Shown in pieces: positions 1 through 8,580 of a stretch of 64,000 nucleotides of DNA. This DNA comes from Candidatus Equimonas faecalis (GTDB taxonomy: Bacteria > Bacteroidota > Bacteroidia > Bacteroidales > Bacteroidaceae), in the NCBI GenBank assembly GCA_018066245.1, contig JAGHRT010000006.1, positions 32,695 to 96,694 on the forward strand, read 5' to 3'. A program made the translations under genes and the position numbers. The notes under the pieces are model-generated. The model did not search any database and was not told the origin of the DNA. It was given only the letters and a program-made list of their open reading frames with translations. Every line of letters starts with the position of its first letter. The first letter of the stretch is position 1.

Positions 1-656
1 TCGCCAGCAACCGCGACCTGGATGCCGAACTCGCTACGGAGCTCTCCCAACTCAAGAAGGACGAGCCCAAACAGGAAAAAAAGGAAGAAATCAAACAGGA
101 GTACGAAAAGCCCGAAGTGCAGAAGGTTGCAGTCAAGGCCTCCATACAGTTCACCGTGCCGGAAATCGTTGACGTGGTCGACGAAAGCCGCAAGCTGAAA
201 AACCAGGAGGAACTGAACCGCTCCAACATCGCCATCGCGTCCATGGACTACGAAGGCGACGTAAACGGCAAGGGCACCATCGACGACCTCAAGGACAACC
301 AGCAGGCCGGCGGCAACCAAGCCGCTCCCGAAGAAGACTCCAAGATTTACAGCGTTGTAGAAACTGAACCCGTGTTCCCCGGCGGCAACGATGCCCTCGT
401 AGCATGGGTCAGCAAAAACCTCAAGTACCCCGCCATCGCGCAAGAGCAGGACATTCAGGGCAAGGTTGTGCTGAAGTTCGTCGTGCTTGAAAACGGTAGC
501 GTGGGCGACGTGAAGGTCATCCAGTCGCTTGAACCCCACTGCGACAAGGAAGCCGTGCGCGTTGTAAAGAGCCTTCCCCGATTCACCCCCGGCAAGCAGC
601 AGGGCCGCCCCGTAAAGGTGTGGTTCACCCTGCCTGTACGCTTCAGCCTGATGTAA
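1..656 (+). CDS. tonB: TonB family energy-transducing protein, 3' part (5' end outside window)
   Basis: TonB links the proton-motive-force complex ExbB-ExbD in the inner membrane to TonB-dependent receptors in the outer membrane. The frame is open from base 3, so the gene begins upstream and its membrane anchor is not visible. What remains is a Lys/Glu-rich periplasmic stretch, a Gly/Asn-rich linker, and a TonB C-terminal domain over the last 95 or so residues. That domain includes the VFPGG segment, a KYP motif, the GKVVLKFVV strand and a closing PVKVWFTLPVRF strand, and it ends close to the family's usual terminus. A PstS-like lipoprotein follows 90 bp downstream, an order often seen after exbB/exbD/tonB in Bacteroidetes. 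The call is firm; which of several TonB paralogues this is cannot be told. Confidence 0.9.
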   Translation, partial: ASNRDLDAELATELSQLKKDEPKQEKKEEIKQEYEKPEVQKVAVKASIQFTVPEIVDVVDESRKLKNQEELNRSNIAIASMDYEGDVNGKGTIDDLKDNQQAGGNQAAPEEDSKIYSVVETEPVFPGGNDALVAWVSKNLKYPAIAQEQDIQGKVVLKFVVLENGSVGDVKVIQSLEPHCDKEAVRVVKSLPRFTPGKQQGRPVKVWFTLPVRFSLM

Positions 657-746
657 ATCCCATTTTCCCACCCTATGCGATAGAAGGTTGCCAGCGCCAG
701 CAAGGTGTCTGGCAGCCTTCTTCGCTTCAACTCCCCTGCAAGAAGA

Positions 747-1694
747 ATGAAACTCTGTAAAATACTCCTGCCCCTCCTGCTCCTCGCAGGATGCCACGGA
801 CAATCAAAGAAAGCCACAGGTGCCTGGCTCAACGAGAACAACGTAAGAGTGGCCATCGATGCCAGCTTCCAAAGTGTGATGGACGGCATTGTGTCGGCCT
901 ACGGCTATAAAAATGTGGAAGCCAGCGTCAGCAGCATCTACACCAGCGAGGACAGCGTGCTGTGGCTCCTCAAGAAAGACAGTGTGCGCTGCGCCATAGC
1001 CACACGACCCCTCACGCAAGATGAAAAGGACTTTATCAAAGCCACATACAAGCTCACGGCACGGCAGCAAATCATTGCTTACGACGCATTTGCCCTTATC
1101 GTGAACAAGGCCTGCTCCGACACCGTCATCACCACCGCCGAGATACGCGACATCGTGAGCGGGAAAATCACCCGTTGGGAGCAGCTCAGCCACTCCAAGC
1201 GCAAGGGCGAACTCCATCTCCTCTTCGACCAGAGCGGCTCCAGCACCGTGCGTTTCATGCGCGACAGCCTCTGCCACGGCCAGGAGCTGAAAGGCAACAT
1301 CTACGCGCAGGGCAGCCATTTGAGCGTCATCGAGGCCGTGCGCCAGCGTACTGACGTCATCGGCGTAGTCAGCACCGACTGGCTCCGTAGCTCCGGCACG
1401 AGTGCCATGACCAACTTCCGCGACCTCGATGTCCGTGTGATGCTGGTCAGCCGAGGCAACAGCCCCGAACAGCTCAGCCACATCTGCCGCCCCTACCAAT
1501 ACTACATTGCCACGGGCGAGTACCCCCTCATTCGCGCCGTCTATGCCATCAACACCGACCCGCGCCCCCAGAGCAAGCAAAGCCTTTTCTACTATTTCGT
1601 GAAGGGCGACAAGGGCCAGCGCATCATCTGCAACGACTCCCAGCTCCTGCCCTACCTCAGCGTGCAAATCCGCGACGTTTACGTCCACGACTGA
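747..1694 (+). CDS. PstS-like phosphate-type substrate-binding lipoprotein
   Basis: The 315-residue protein resembles periplasmic binding proteins of the PstS/PBP-like type, which capture phosphate or a similar anion for an ABC transporter. I start it at the ATG at 747, because only from there does a proper lipoprotein signal appear (LLLLAGC, lipidated Cys16); a frame extending upstream to 705 has no signal. A typical two-lobe binding-protein sequence follows, with a DQSGSSTVRF loop like the anion-binding SGT/SGS loop of PstS and a C-terminal FYYFVKGDKGQ segment. No transporter genes are adjacent. It lies 90 bp after tonB and is probably cotranscribed with it, so a role linked to the Ton complex is possible but only inferred. 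Confidence 0.8.
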   Translation: MKLCKILLPLLLLAGCHGQSKKATGAWLNENNVRVAIDASFQSVMDGIVSAYGYKNVEASVSSIYTSEDSVLWLLKKDSVRCAIATRPLTQDEKDFIKATYKLTARQQIIAYDAFALIVNKACSDTVITTAEIRDIVSGKITRWEQLSHSKRKGELHLLFDQSGSSTVRFMRDSLCHGQELKGNIYAQGSHLSVIEAVRQRTDVIGVVSTDWLRSSGTSAMTNFRDLDVRVMLVSRGNSPEQLSHICRPYQYYIATGEYPLIRAVYAINTDPRPQSKQSLFYYFVKGDKGQRIICNDSQLLPYLSVQIRDVYVHD

Positions 1695-1722
1695 CCGCAC
1701 TCTGCCACCAGCGCCATCGCAT

Positions 1723-1757
1723 TTGGAGCGCACCGTCCACAGGGCGATGCGCTCCAA
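1723..1757. terminator. Bidirectional hairpin terminator
   Basis: A perfect 10-bp inverted repeat (TTGGAGCGCA and TGCGCTCCAA) lies between two convergent genes, the PstS-like gene ending at 1694 and the small gene ending at 1777. The T-tract is weak. A shared terminator is the simplest reading. Confidence 0.6.
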
Positions 1758-1776
1758 CTATTTAAGAGCAGCGTTC

Positions 1777-1941
1777 CTACTCGTCATCCTCGTCGCACCA
1801 GTCCATCCACGCGTCTTGGCGGCGGGTGTCGAAGTGGTCGGCCTTTCCGTTGTCATCCTTGAATATCTCGCTGGCCACAAGCACGGCATATTCGGTACGG
1901 AGAAGTATGGCCTCCGTCGTAGGTATCGTGTACGTTTTCAT
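1777..1941 (-). CDS. Small acidic-tailed peptide, 54 aa, unknown function
   Basis: This short frame encodes 54 residues beginning MKTYTIPTTEA and ending WMDWCDEDDE. It starts 31 bp after the stop of the upstream LRR surface-protein gene on the same strand and ends just before a terminator hairpin, so it is probably the last gene of that transcript. The layout is a short basic N-terminus with a conserved-looking proline, a hydrophobic segment (AILLRTEYAVLVAS), a polar middle and a Trp- and acid-rich tail. The same layout recurs in the 52-residue peptide at 33886-34044, which also neighbours surface-protein genes. There is no clear signal-peptidase site, and no family function is known to me. 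Being coding is supported by position and the parallel peptide. Confidence 0.6.
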   Translation of the reverse strand: MKTYTIPTTEAILLRTEYAVLVASEIFKDDNGKADHFDTRRQDAWMDWCDEDDE

Positions 1942-1972
1942 AATGCGCCCATTCTATCTTTCGCTAATTGGC

Positions 1973-4189
1973 TCATTTGCCAATCACCTTTTTCCCATTA
2001 ACAAGCCCTATGCCTTTCACGCCGCCCTGTACGTTGCGGCCCATGAGGTCAAACTCTACGAGGCTCTCAGCCGTTGGGGCGGCGGACTTGAGGCCGTGGC
2101 CTGAATGCAGGTCTTCAATCGCCGTAGCACGTTCGTCGTCTGCCCACACGGAAAAAGCCTGTGCCTTGGCAGCTGCGGAGGCTGGATGCCTCGGCGTAAT
2201 GCTCATATACCAACGCTGCGCACCAAGCACTACGCCGGCATTTGCCGCCTGTTGAAGTTTGCCGCCGCTCATGGCATAGTATTCATTGGCCAACATATCC
2301 TCCACAGGCATGTAAGTGCCCGTGAACGTATATTCTAATTTCACGCTGCGGCAGTCAATGCTGTTCTGCTCGGCGGGCTCCAGCACCTTGTCAGTCATAA
2401 CGAGGCTGTGCGTACCCGTTTCCTTGGCGCGGATAAGGTAGGGATAGTTGGGCTCCGTACGTCCTGAGTTCAACTTCCGCACGACCAGACACGTGCGTTC
2501 ACACACGCCGTCCTCATCGTCGTCGTACTCAATAAAGTTGTAGATTTCGGCAATATCGTACTTCTCGCTCCATTCCTCATAGTCCATGGAGAAGGGCACA
2601 TAGAGGGCTTGCCAGTTCGTATTGCTGAAGCGGCGCGTGTAAGTCAAGCTGTCACACAGCGTCTCTTCTGCTGCCGTGTAAGTCTCTCCATCGGCAAACA
2701 CACGACTGCACCCTTCCTCCATAAAGACCTTTACTGTGGTGATTGCCACAGCTGAACGGGCAGCAAACTGCACCTCCTTGGCTGAGCCTGTCCACACGGA
2801 GCCGTCCAACTGGCCCGTGTCGGAAATCAACTTATCGCAGGTCTTGCTATAATCACTCCCAAACTCCACCTTTACAATCCTCAAGTTTTCGTCTGCCACG
2901 CTAAGGATAAACTTGCCCCGCGAAGGCATGTATAGCGCACACTTTCCGTTGGCATCCTTCTGTTCGCTGCAAGCCTCAAAACTGGCTGTTACGTCTCCCC
3001 TGCTGACAGGCGAAGTAACGTCAATCGCCTGAGTGATGCCGGAAGGCTCCGTTATGTTCATGGAAGCAGGAACCGTAAAGTCAAACACAGGATAGTAGGT
3101 CAGATGAATCCGACTGTCGCTGAAAGACATACCGACCTCACATCCTGCCACTTCGGCAGGCACAACTTCATCGGCATACAAATAGGCCGCCGTGAAGCTC
3201 TCGCCATTGCCGTACTTCATTCCGTCATACACCGCGCCGCCCTCAGCGCTACCCGTCACATGCACGCTATAGGTCGTTTCAGGCGCGAGGTCATCGACTA
3301 TGGCAAACTGGCGCCAATGATTTTGCGCGGCATAGGCATCCTTGCACCCCTGCGGCACATGAAGGGTGCCATAGGATGAGAAAGCACTGACAGCCATGGC
3401 CTGAGGCTTAGCGGCCTTATTCACGACGGTGGCCAGATTCGGGCAATCCAAGAAAGCCTGGCTGCCGATGTCCGTCACCCCCTGAGGAATTACAATGGAA
3501 GCAAGGCTGCGGCAACCTTGGAAAGCCTGAAGCCCTATACGCGTCTGATTCTTCGACAGCCGGACGGAAGTCAGCTCTGTGCAGCCATAGAAGGCTCGCT
3601 GGCCGATGTCCGTCACGCTGCCTGGGAGTACCATGGAAGCCAAGCCTTTGCAGCCAAGGAAAGCATAATCCCCTATACGCGTTACGCCATCCGGCACAGC
3701 CGAATTACAGCACCCCACAATCAGCGTGTGCGCATGGTCTGCGTTGTCAATAATGGCCTGGCAATTATCGCGGCTGTCATAGCGGCTATTCCCCTCCTTC
3801 ACGCTTATGGAAGTCAGGCCCGTACAGCCATAGAAGGCATTTTCACCAATTTCATTGACGGAAGCAGGAATCATTATGGACTTCAATCCGCTGCAACCCA
3901 TAAAGGCATTCTTTCCAATGCTTTTCACGCTGCCGGAAATAAAGAGGTCCGTCAGGCCCGTGCAGCCCCTAAACGCACCGTCGCCTATGCCACTCACGAT
4001 ATAGTACCCGTCTCTATATGTCAGGGCCTGAGGTATGCTTACGTCACCGCCCCTGCCCGTGTAGGCAGACACGCACACTTCTCCCTCTCCCGTAATGGTG
4101 AAACCCAATTGGCCAAGTGTAAAATCGTAGGCCAACAGCTGCCCGATACCGACAAGCATAAGGGCAACAAAGCAAAATGGTTTTTTCAT
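1973..4189 (-). CDS. Secreted BspA-like leucine-rich repeat (LRR_5) protein
   Basis: A 738-residue exported protein. The start at 4189 gives a clean Sec signal (MKKPFCFVALMLVGIGQLLA); the longer frame reaching 4483 has no signal and reads through the promoter at 4463-4494. Residues about 55-270 hold tandem LRR_5 (Treponema/BspA-type) repeats of the form IGxxAFxGCxxLxSIxIPxxV, usually involved in binding host or bacterial surfaces. A beta-rich region follows, including a segment with DGSVWTGSAKEVQFAA that is common in Prevotella surface proteins. The last 25 residues (DLMGRNVQ to NGKKVIGK) are a sorting-like tail shared with the proteins at 5533-8019 and 57541-61101. The small peptide gene at 1777-1941 follows by 31 bp. 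The ligand is unknown. Confidence 0.85.
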   Translation of the reverse strand: MKKPFCFVALMLVGIGQLLAYDFTLGQLGFTITGEGEVCVSAYTGRGGDVSIPQALTYRDGYYIVSGIGDGAFRGCTGLTDLFISGSVKSIGKNAFMGCSGLKSIMIPASVNEIGENAFYGCTGLTSISVKEGNSRYDSRDNCQAIIDNADHAHTLIVGCCNSAVPDGVTRIGDYAFLGCKGLASMVLPGSVTDIGQRAFYGCTELTSVRLSKNQTRIGLQAFQGCRSLASIVIPQGVTDIGSQAFLDCPNLATVVNKAAKPQAMAVSAFSSYGTLHVPQGCKDAYAAQNHWRQFAIVDDLAPETTYSVHVTGSAEGGAVYDGMKYGNGESFTAAYLYADEVVPAEVAGCEVGMSFSDSRIHLTYYPVFDFTVPASMNITEPSGITQAIDVTSPVSRGDVTASFEACSEQKDANGKCALYMPSRGKFILSVADENLRIVKVEFGSDYSKTCDKLISDTGQLDGSVWTGSAKEVQFAARSAVAITTVKVFMEEGCSRVFADGETYTAAEETLCDSLTYTRRFSNTNWQALYVPFSMDYEEWSEKYDIAEIYNFIEYDDDEDGVCERTCLVVRKLNSGRTEPNYPYLIRAKETGTHSLVMTDKVLEPAEQNSIDCRSVKLEYTFTGTYMPVEDMLANEYYAMSGGKLQQAANAGVVLGAQRWYMSITPRHPASAAAKAQAFSVWADDERATAIEDLHSGHGLKSAAPTAESLVEFDLMGRNVQGGVKGIGLVNGKKVIGK

Positions 4190-4749
4190 AGTGTGTATTA
4201 GATTAGGTTTGTGAATATGCCGGAAGGGCGTGCTCTCCGCAAGGTGCCGATGGCCGATTCTCGAGGGGGCAATCTGCACTTCAGTATTCAGCGTCGGACA
4301 CCCCGTGTCTTCATAGAAGAGCCAAGCACGTCCCCATGGGGGGATCTTGCGAGTGCTTCCTCGCACGAAGCAGGGAGCGGAAGGTCGGCGGAAAAGGGGG
4401 GCGCGGCTTGGCCGTGAATCCCTTCCGCCGGGCCGCGTCCGCCAAAGGCGGCCTTGCGAGTGCAAAGATAGAGGTTCCGCCACTTAGCGCCAAACAAATT
4501 AAAGCCTTTTTGGCATTTTGTCTCCATCCCCTCACCGTTTTGCTTGTACGGCACATCAAAAAGCACCTCGAAGTACTGCAAATACGGGAAGCGTTTCCCG
4601 CGCAACACAAAGGACTACTGTAAGTTGCCTGTCTTACACACCATCCCCGTCGCCTTGCAGTTTACGCCACTCACCCCTGCTTTTCTTGCTGCATCTCCCA
4701 CCTTCCTACACCCCGCAGGGAAGGGTTGAAGGGAGGACTTTCCAGTGGG
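4190..4749. other. Leader of the LRR gene and uncharacterised spacer
   Basis: Bases 4190-4462 are the presumed 5' leader of the LRR gene. They are GC-rich, with repeated GCACTCGCAAG-type pieces near 4350-4370 and 4450-4460. Bases 4495-4749 hold no gene that I can support; near 4720-4740 there is a fragment of the GGGAGGACTT motif seen in other intergenic repeats here. Confidence 0.4.
4463..4494 (-). promoter_or_regulatory. Bacteroidetes-type promoter for the LRR gene at 1973-4189
   Basis: On the minus strand TTTG is followed after 20 bp by TATCTTTG, matching the Bacteroidetes sigma-ABfr consensus TTTG / TAnnTTTG. Transcription would start near 4457 and leave a leader of about 270 nt. Confidence 0.7.
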
Positions 4750-4990
4750 CTAATAATTAAAGCCAAAATGCCACAAGGGTATCACATTGCGGCTGCCGTA
4801 CTCAATATCATCACGCACAACGATGCCGTCAGGAACGTCCGCTATCTGCTTCTTCCCCTTTTTACGTCCTCCTATCTCAAAAGTATATTTGCTGATTTTG
4901 AAATCAGACTCACGCGAGGATACTACATCATTCTTCACTCTCATCTGATTGTAGAAGAATGTCTCTCGAAGATTTCCGGCATTAGGTTTG
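4750..4990 (-). pseudogene. C-terminal relic of a Bacteroidales AAA-family ATPase (DUF4143-type)
   Basis: The minus strand encodes about 80 residues that read as the extreme C-terminus of the abundant ATP-binding proteins with a DUF4143-like domain. The recognisable pieces are GNLRETFFYNQ, the FEIGGRKKGKKQI segment and the closing DDIEYGSRNVIPLWHFGFNY, followed by the natural stop at 4750. The P-loop domain and nearly all of the protein are missing. Upstream the frame runs into a short palindromic repeat (5023-5070), so no start or functional domain remains. The family call rests on memory of the conserved C-terminal motif. Confidence 0.65.
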
Positions 4991-5022
4991 AACGGAGCCA
5001 GTCCCCCAAAATACAAAAAAAA

Positions 5023-5070
5023 TCCCTCAATGAGGGACAAGAATAACAAAAATCGTCCCTCAATGAGGGA
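5023..5070. repeat. Pair of 15-bp palindromic repeats
   Basis: Two copies of TCCCTCAATGAGGGA (5023-5037 and 5056-5070), each able to fold into a 6-bp hairpin. An A-run precedes the first and a T-run follows the second. They sit at the truncated edge of the ATPase relic and may mark its breakpoint or act as a terminator. Confidence 0.7.
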
Positions 5071-5129
5071 TTTTTCCTATCCCCGTACCCTGCGAACCTC
5101 ATTTTAGGAGTTGTCCGACAAGTGAGTAT

Positions 5130-5460
5130 CATTGCGGCCTGCGGCCTTATGACTGGCTACCTTTATAGCCTACCTACGGCAGGCTTCTTTCATTATTCAC
5201 TGTTCACTCTCCAAAATGTGCCCCGCATCTACGGCGGCGCTCCCTACGGTCGCTCTGCCGCAGACTATACAACATAGGGCTTCCAGCCCATTGCCGTTCG
5301 CTCTATTATTGTTCATTATCCACAATATCCCTACGGGATATGTGTCCCCCTGCGGGGCGCATTGCCGCATGAAATACAGACCTTCAGCCCAATGTTCAGA
5401 GAATTTAACTTTTATCGGACACGTATTATAATATGACACGCGCACGTAGTACATTTTCCA
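5130..5460. repeat. Dispersed intergenic repeat block, partial copy
   Basis: Contains shuffled pieces also found at 8581-9238, 29458-29935 and 34728-35650. These include CCTACCTACGGCAGG, TATTCACTGTTCACTCTCC, CGGCGGCGCTCCCTACGGTC, a CTATACAACATAGGGCTTCCAG run and ATATCCCTACGGGATATG. Frames through it change from copy to copy and are not genes. Confidence 0.75.
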
Positions 5461-5478
5461 TCTACACCTGAATCATAA

Positions 5479-5510
5479 ACGCCCCGCCAAGAACATCTTT
5501 GGCGGGGCGT
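5479..5510 (-). terminator. Hairpin terminator after the LRR gene at 5533-8019
   Basis: A perfect 12-bp stem (ACGCCCCGCCAA and TTGGCGGGGCGT) with an 8-base loop lies 22 bp beyond the stop codon. No strong T-tract follows. Confidence 0.65.
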
Positions 5511-5532
5511 CGCATATAGGATTATCAACGAA

Positions 5533-8019
5533 CTATTTCATAAGCACTTTACGGCCATCCTGAATATACAGGCCACTCTTTTGCTTATCATTCAAGTGGC
5601 GGCCAGAGAGGTCGAAAGCCGAGTCTTCTGACTGCTGATCAATTGTGACAGAGTTTACTCCTGTTATCTCGTTCAGGCTACCGATGTAGTGAAAGCGCTT
5701 CCACCAACTGTCGCCCTTGTATTTGGAAACAGAGGCAGCAGGCACATACAAGGATGCCTTATTGAACACGGCATTCATCTTCGTAGGATCATCTGTGCCG
5801 ATAAAAGGAGGTACATTCGTAGCATTGCATATTACTTTATTCATGCTCGTACAATTCAGGAAGATATTGTCATTGATATACTGTACGGTAGAAGGAATCG
5901 TGACATCCTTGATACTTGAGCAACCGCTAAACACATTGTTGTTAATATAAACCGTGCCAGAAGGTATGACAACGCTTGTCAGTTCTTTTCCGTTTTGATA
6001 CAGATGATGTGCAATACTTGTGGGATTAGCATATTGATCATAGAAATTAGTTTGTACCCAACTGTCCACTCTGCTTATTTCCACGCGCGACAACTTGCTG
6101 CATCCCTTAAAAGCATTTGAGCCGACTGTCATCGTGGAAATAGCCGTATTGAACTTCACCGTGGTCAAAGCCGTGCAATCCGTGAAGCAATAAGCCCCCA
6201 CACCCTGCATATCGGCAGGGAGTTCAATGGTCTTTAAAGCCGTGTCGTAGGCAAAGCCATAGTTCTGAACAGAAGAAATGCTATTGGGCAACGTTAAGGA
6301 CGCGAGGGCTGTACAGTTTGCAAAAGCATATTCATTAATCATGTTCAGCGAGGTTGAAAGGGTCAAATCGGAAAGTGAAGTGCAATAGCGGAAGCCCTCG
6401 TTTTCAACAGTATGAACACTGTTAGGCATGACAAATCCATCAAGACGCGAACAGCCGTAGAAAGCCCGCTTGTCAATAAGCTCCAAAGCACTGGAGGCTG
6501 ACTCCATAAAGATAACACGTGCCAGTTTTTCGCACTTCTCAAATGCTTTTTCATCGATTGTTATGATTGACTTGGGAATGACTACACTCTGCAAATCAGG
6601 CATATAATAGAAAGCTTGTTTACCAATAGCGGTTACATCATAAGTCTTACCAGAATACGTAATGGACGCTGGAATATTGATTGTACCGGAATATTCCGTT
6701 CTTGGGGTCTCAGGACAATCAATACCTGCGATACGATTAGTTACCTCCGCCGTATTAAAGCTTGTTCTATTATAATAGATACCACCCACATACATCACGT
6801 TTTCATCCTGCACTTCAATAAGGCAAGTAGCTGTAACATCACTTTCCGTGGTGACCTTCGCTGTAATAAGAGCAGAGCCAATTGTGACTGCGGTTACCAA
6901 GCCTGAAGAGGAGACTATGGCTACACCATTATCACTGCTGCTCCAAGTCACTGTCATATCTGCAGGATCCGTTGTAGCAGAAAGTTGCAGCGTCTGACCA
7001 AGATGAAGAGTTGCAGATGACATGCTGATAGAAATGGTTTTATCCTTCACTGTAATAGTACAGGTTTCCTTTATGGAGGAATCTGTTGTACTTGCAGCAG
7101 TAATAGTCGTTGTTCCTGCTTTCTTGGCCGTTACAAGTCCACTGTCGCTTACCGAGGCAATTGCAGTGTTACTGCTGCTCCAAGTTACACCTCCACCCAA
7201 AAAGGGAGGTACCGTTGCATTTAACTGCAATGTCTGCCCAATATATAAATTTTGGGAAGTATAATCAAGGGAAAGACCTATTTCTTGTATGTCATAATCG
7301 CTCCAATACCTAGCATCTTTATATTTAGAAGCACACCCCTTAGGAACATATATAATTGTGTTTGTAGGGAAGGCTCCTGAGCCAAACAATTTAGGCGGCG
7401 TGGTTCCCTGCATAATAACATAGGACAAGCCACAACCATCAAAAGCACTTGAATCAATATCAACGACGCTGCTAGGGATTGTAATGGAGGTCAGTTTAGT
7501 GCAACCAGAGAAAGCCAGTGTTCCAATGCTCGTCACGCCGTTGGGTATGCTGACGGAGGCAAGGCTAGTGCAACCAAAGAAAGTTGAAGTTTTAATGCTC
7601 TTCACGCTGCTGGGGATGGTGACGGAGGCCAATTTAGAGCAAATCTGGAAGGCACTGATTCCTATGCTCGTCACGCCATTAGGAATAGTGATGGACGTTA
7701 GGCTGCTGCAACCGTTGAAGGCATCGTCTCCTATGCTCGTCACGCTGCTGGGGATGGAGACGGAGGTCAATTTATAGCATCCATAGAAGGCTTGGCTTCC
7801 TATGCTCGTCACGCTATAAGTTACATTCTCATAAGTGACTGTAGCAGGAATAGCAACAGCTCTAGAATAGGTATTAAAAGTACTTTCACCGTAAGTTAGT
7901 TCCACTTCAGCATTGTTTGCCAACTTGTTGTAATAAAAGCCTTCCACTTCAAAGTCATAGGCGAAGGTCTGCCCAATGCAGAGGAGCATCAAGGGCAAAA
8001 GAGTAATAAGTTTTTTCAT
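5533..8019 (-). CDS. Secreted LRR_5 protein with two bacterial Ig-like (Big_2) domains
   Basis: An 828-residue exported protein starting at MKKLITLLPLMLLCIGQTFA, a good Sec signal; 11 further upstream codons do not improve it. LRR_5 repeats (GxTSIGxxAFxGCxxLTSVxIPSSV) fill roughly residues 75-225. Two Big_2-type Ig folds follow at about 255-335 and 340-415, each with the WSSS(N/D)xxxAxVSxSGLVTA signature. A second LRR_5 block spans about 465-760, and the tail (FDLSGRHLND to DGRKVLMK) matches that of the other large secreted proteins here. Such proteins are surface adhesins in oral and gut Bacteroidales; the ligand is unknown. Its codons are more AT-rich than those of the housekeeping genes around it, which fits a separate history. 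It is transcribed alone. Confidence 0.88.
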   Translation of the reverse strand: MKKLITLLPLMLLCIGQTFAYDFEVEGFYYNKLANNAEVELTYGESTFNTYSRAVAIPATVTYENVTYSVTSIGSQAFYGCYKLTSVSIPSSVTSIGDDAFNGCSSLTSITIPNGVTSIGISAFQICSKLASVTIPSSVKSIKTSTFFGCTSLASVSIPNGVTSIGTLAFSGCTKLTSITIPSSVVDIDSSAFDGCGLSYVIMQGTTPPKLFGSGAFPTNTIIYVPKGCASKYKDARYWSDYDIQEIGLSLDYTSQNLYIGQTLQLNATVPPFLGGGVTWSSSNTAIASVSDSGLVTAKKAGTTTITAASTTDSSIKETCTITVKDKTISISMSSATLHLGQTLQLSATTDPADMTVTWSSSDNGVAIVSSSGLVTAVTIGSALITAKVTTESDVTATCLIEVQDENVMYVGGIYYNRTSFNTAEVTNRIAGIDCPETPRTEYSGTINIPASITYSGKTYDVTAIGKQAFYYMPDLQSVVIPKSIITIDEKAFEKCEKLARVIFMESASSALELIDKRAFYGCSRLDGFVMPNSVHTVENEGFRYCTSLSDLTLSTSLNMINEYAFANCTALASLTLPNSISSVQNYGFAYDTALKTIELPADMQGVGAYCFTDCTALTTVKFNTAISTMTVGSNAFKGCSKLSRVEISRVDSWVQTNFYDQYANPTSIAHHLYQNGKELTSVVIPSGTVYINNNVFSGCSSIKDVTIPSTVQYINDNIFLNCTSMNKVICNATNVPPFIGTDDPTKMNAVFNKASLYVPAASVSKYKGDSWWKRFHYIGSLNEITGVNSVTIDQQSEDSAFDLSGRHLNDKQKSGLYIQDGRKVLMK

Positions 8020-8478
8020 AAATGAGTGAATTAAATAAGTAAATATGTGCAAGAAACACAGGTGGTACCCTGTTCAACCATTAAGAGAGTAACCGTTCAA
8101 GGTAACAAAGTCTGGACTGGGTCGGATTTTTATAGACCTTGAGACTTCCTGACAGACATCATTCATTTGCAGTGGTTTGCCTACAGATCCTCCGACTCGG
8201 CCTTTTTAAGGTGATTAATACAAGAATGCGCGAGGACTTGTCCTTACTCATCTTGAATCTGGTATCGGCAAACACCTTAAGTGGAATGAATAAGAAAATA
8301 GCAACCCCACGCCGATATGCAATTGCTACTCGGCATGGTTGGCCGTATGCTAACAAAATACATACAGGTGAGCGTTACATACCCTCTATCCCGCACTTGA
8401 TGAAATTTTGCCGTTTTCGATTCAAAGGATAAAGCGTGGAACGCCTTCTCGTCAAACGCTTTCTCACGTTTGCGGGGG
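8020..8478 (-). other. Unusually long 5' leader of the LRR gene at 5533-8019
   Basis: About 455 nt lie between the predicted transcription start and the start codon. I found no convincing ORF with a ribosome site and recognise no riboswitch class. It contains several short self-complementary stretches, for example CCGACCCAG near 8120 against CCGAGTCGG near 8195. Confidence 0.35.
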
Positions 8479-8510
8479 CAAATATACGAACAAATAGGGA
8501 CATGGCCAAA
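8479..8510 (-). promoter_or_regulatory. Bacteroidetes-type promoter upstream of the LRR gene at 5533-8019
   Basis: The minus strand reads TTTG, 20 bp, TATATTTG, a full match to the consensus. The nearest downstream gene on this strand is the LRR gene whose start lies about 460 bp away. Confidence 0.7.
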
Positions 8511-8580
8511 TTACGGCGGCATTATTTGATGGAAGTGGATAGAAATGGAGTGAAAAGCCGCTTCTCTCATATTATAATTT

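Noticed and set aside
1723..2104. Plus-strand frames opposite the small peptide and the LRR gene end
   Set aside because: They overlap a terminator and the antisense of better-supported genes; composition and context give no support.
4726..5046. Plus-strand frame opposite the ATPase relic
   Set aside because: The minus-strand translation has the conserved ATPase C-terminus and natural stop; the plus-strand one has nothing recognisable.
8139..8432. 97-codon plus-strand frame in the LRR leader
   Set aside because: No ribosome site, no recognisable domain, and it lies opposite the predicted transcript of the adhesin gene.
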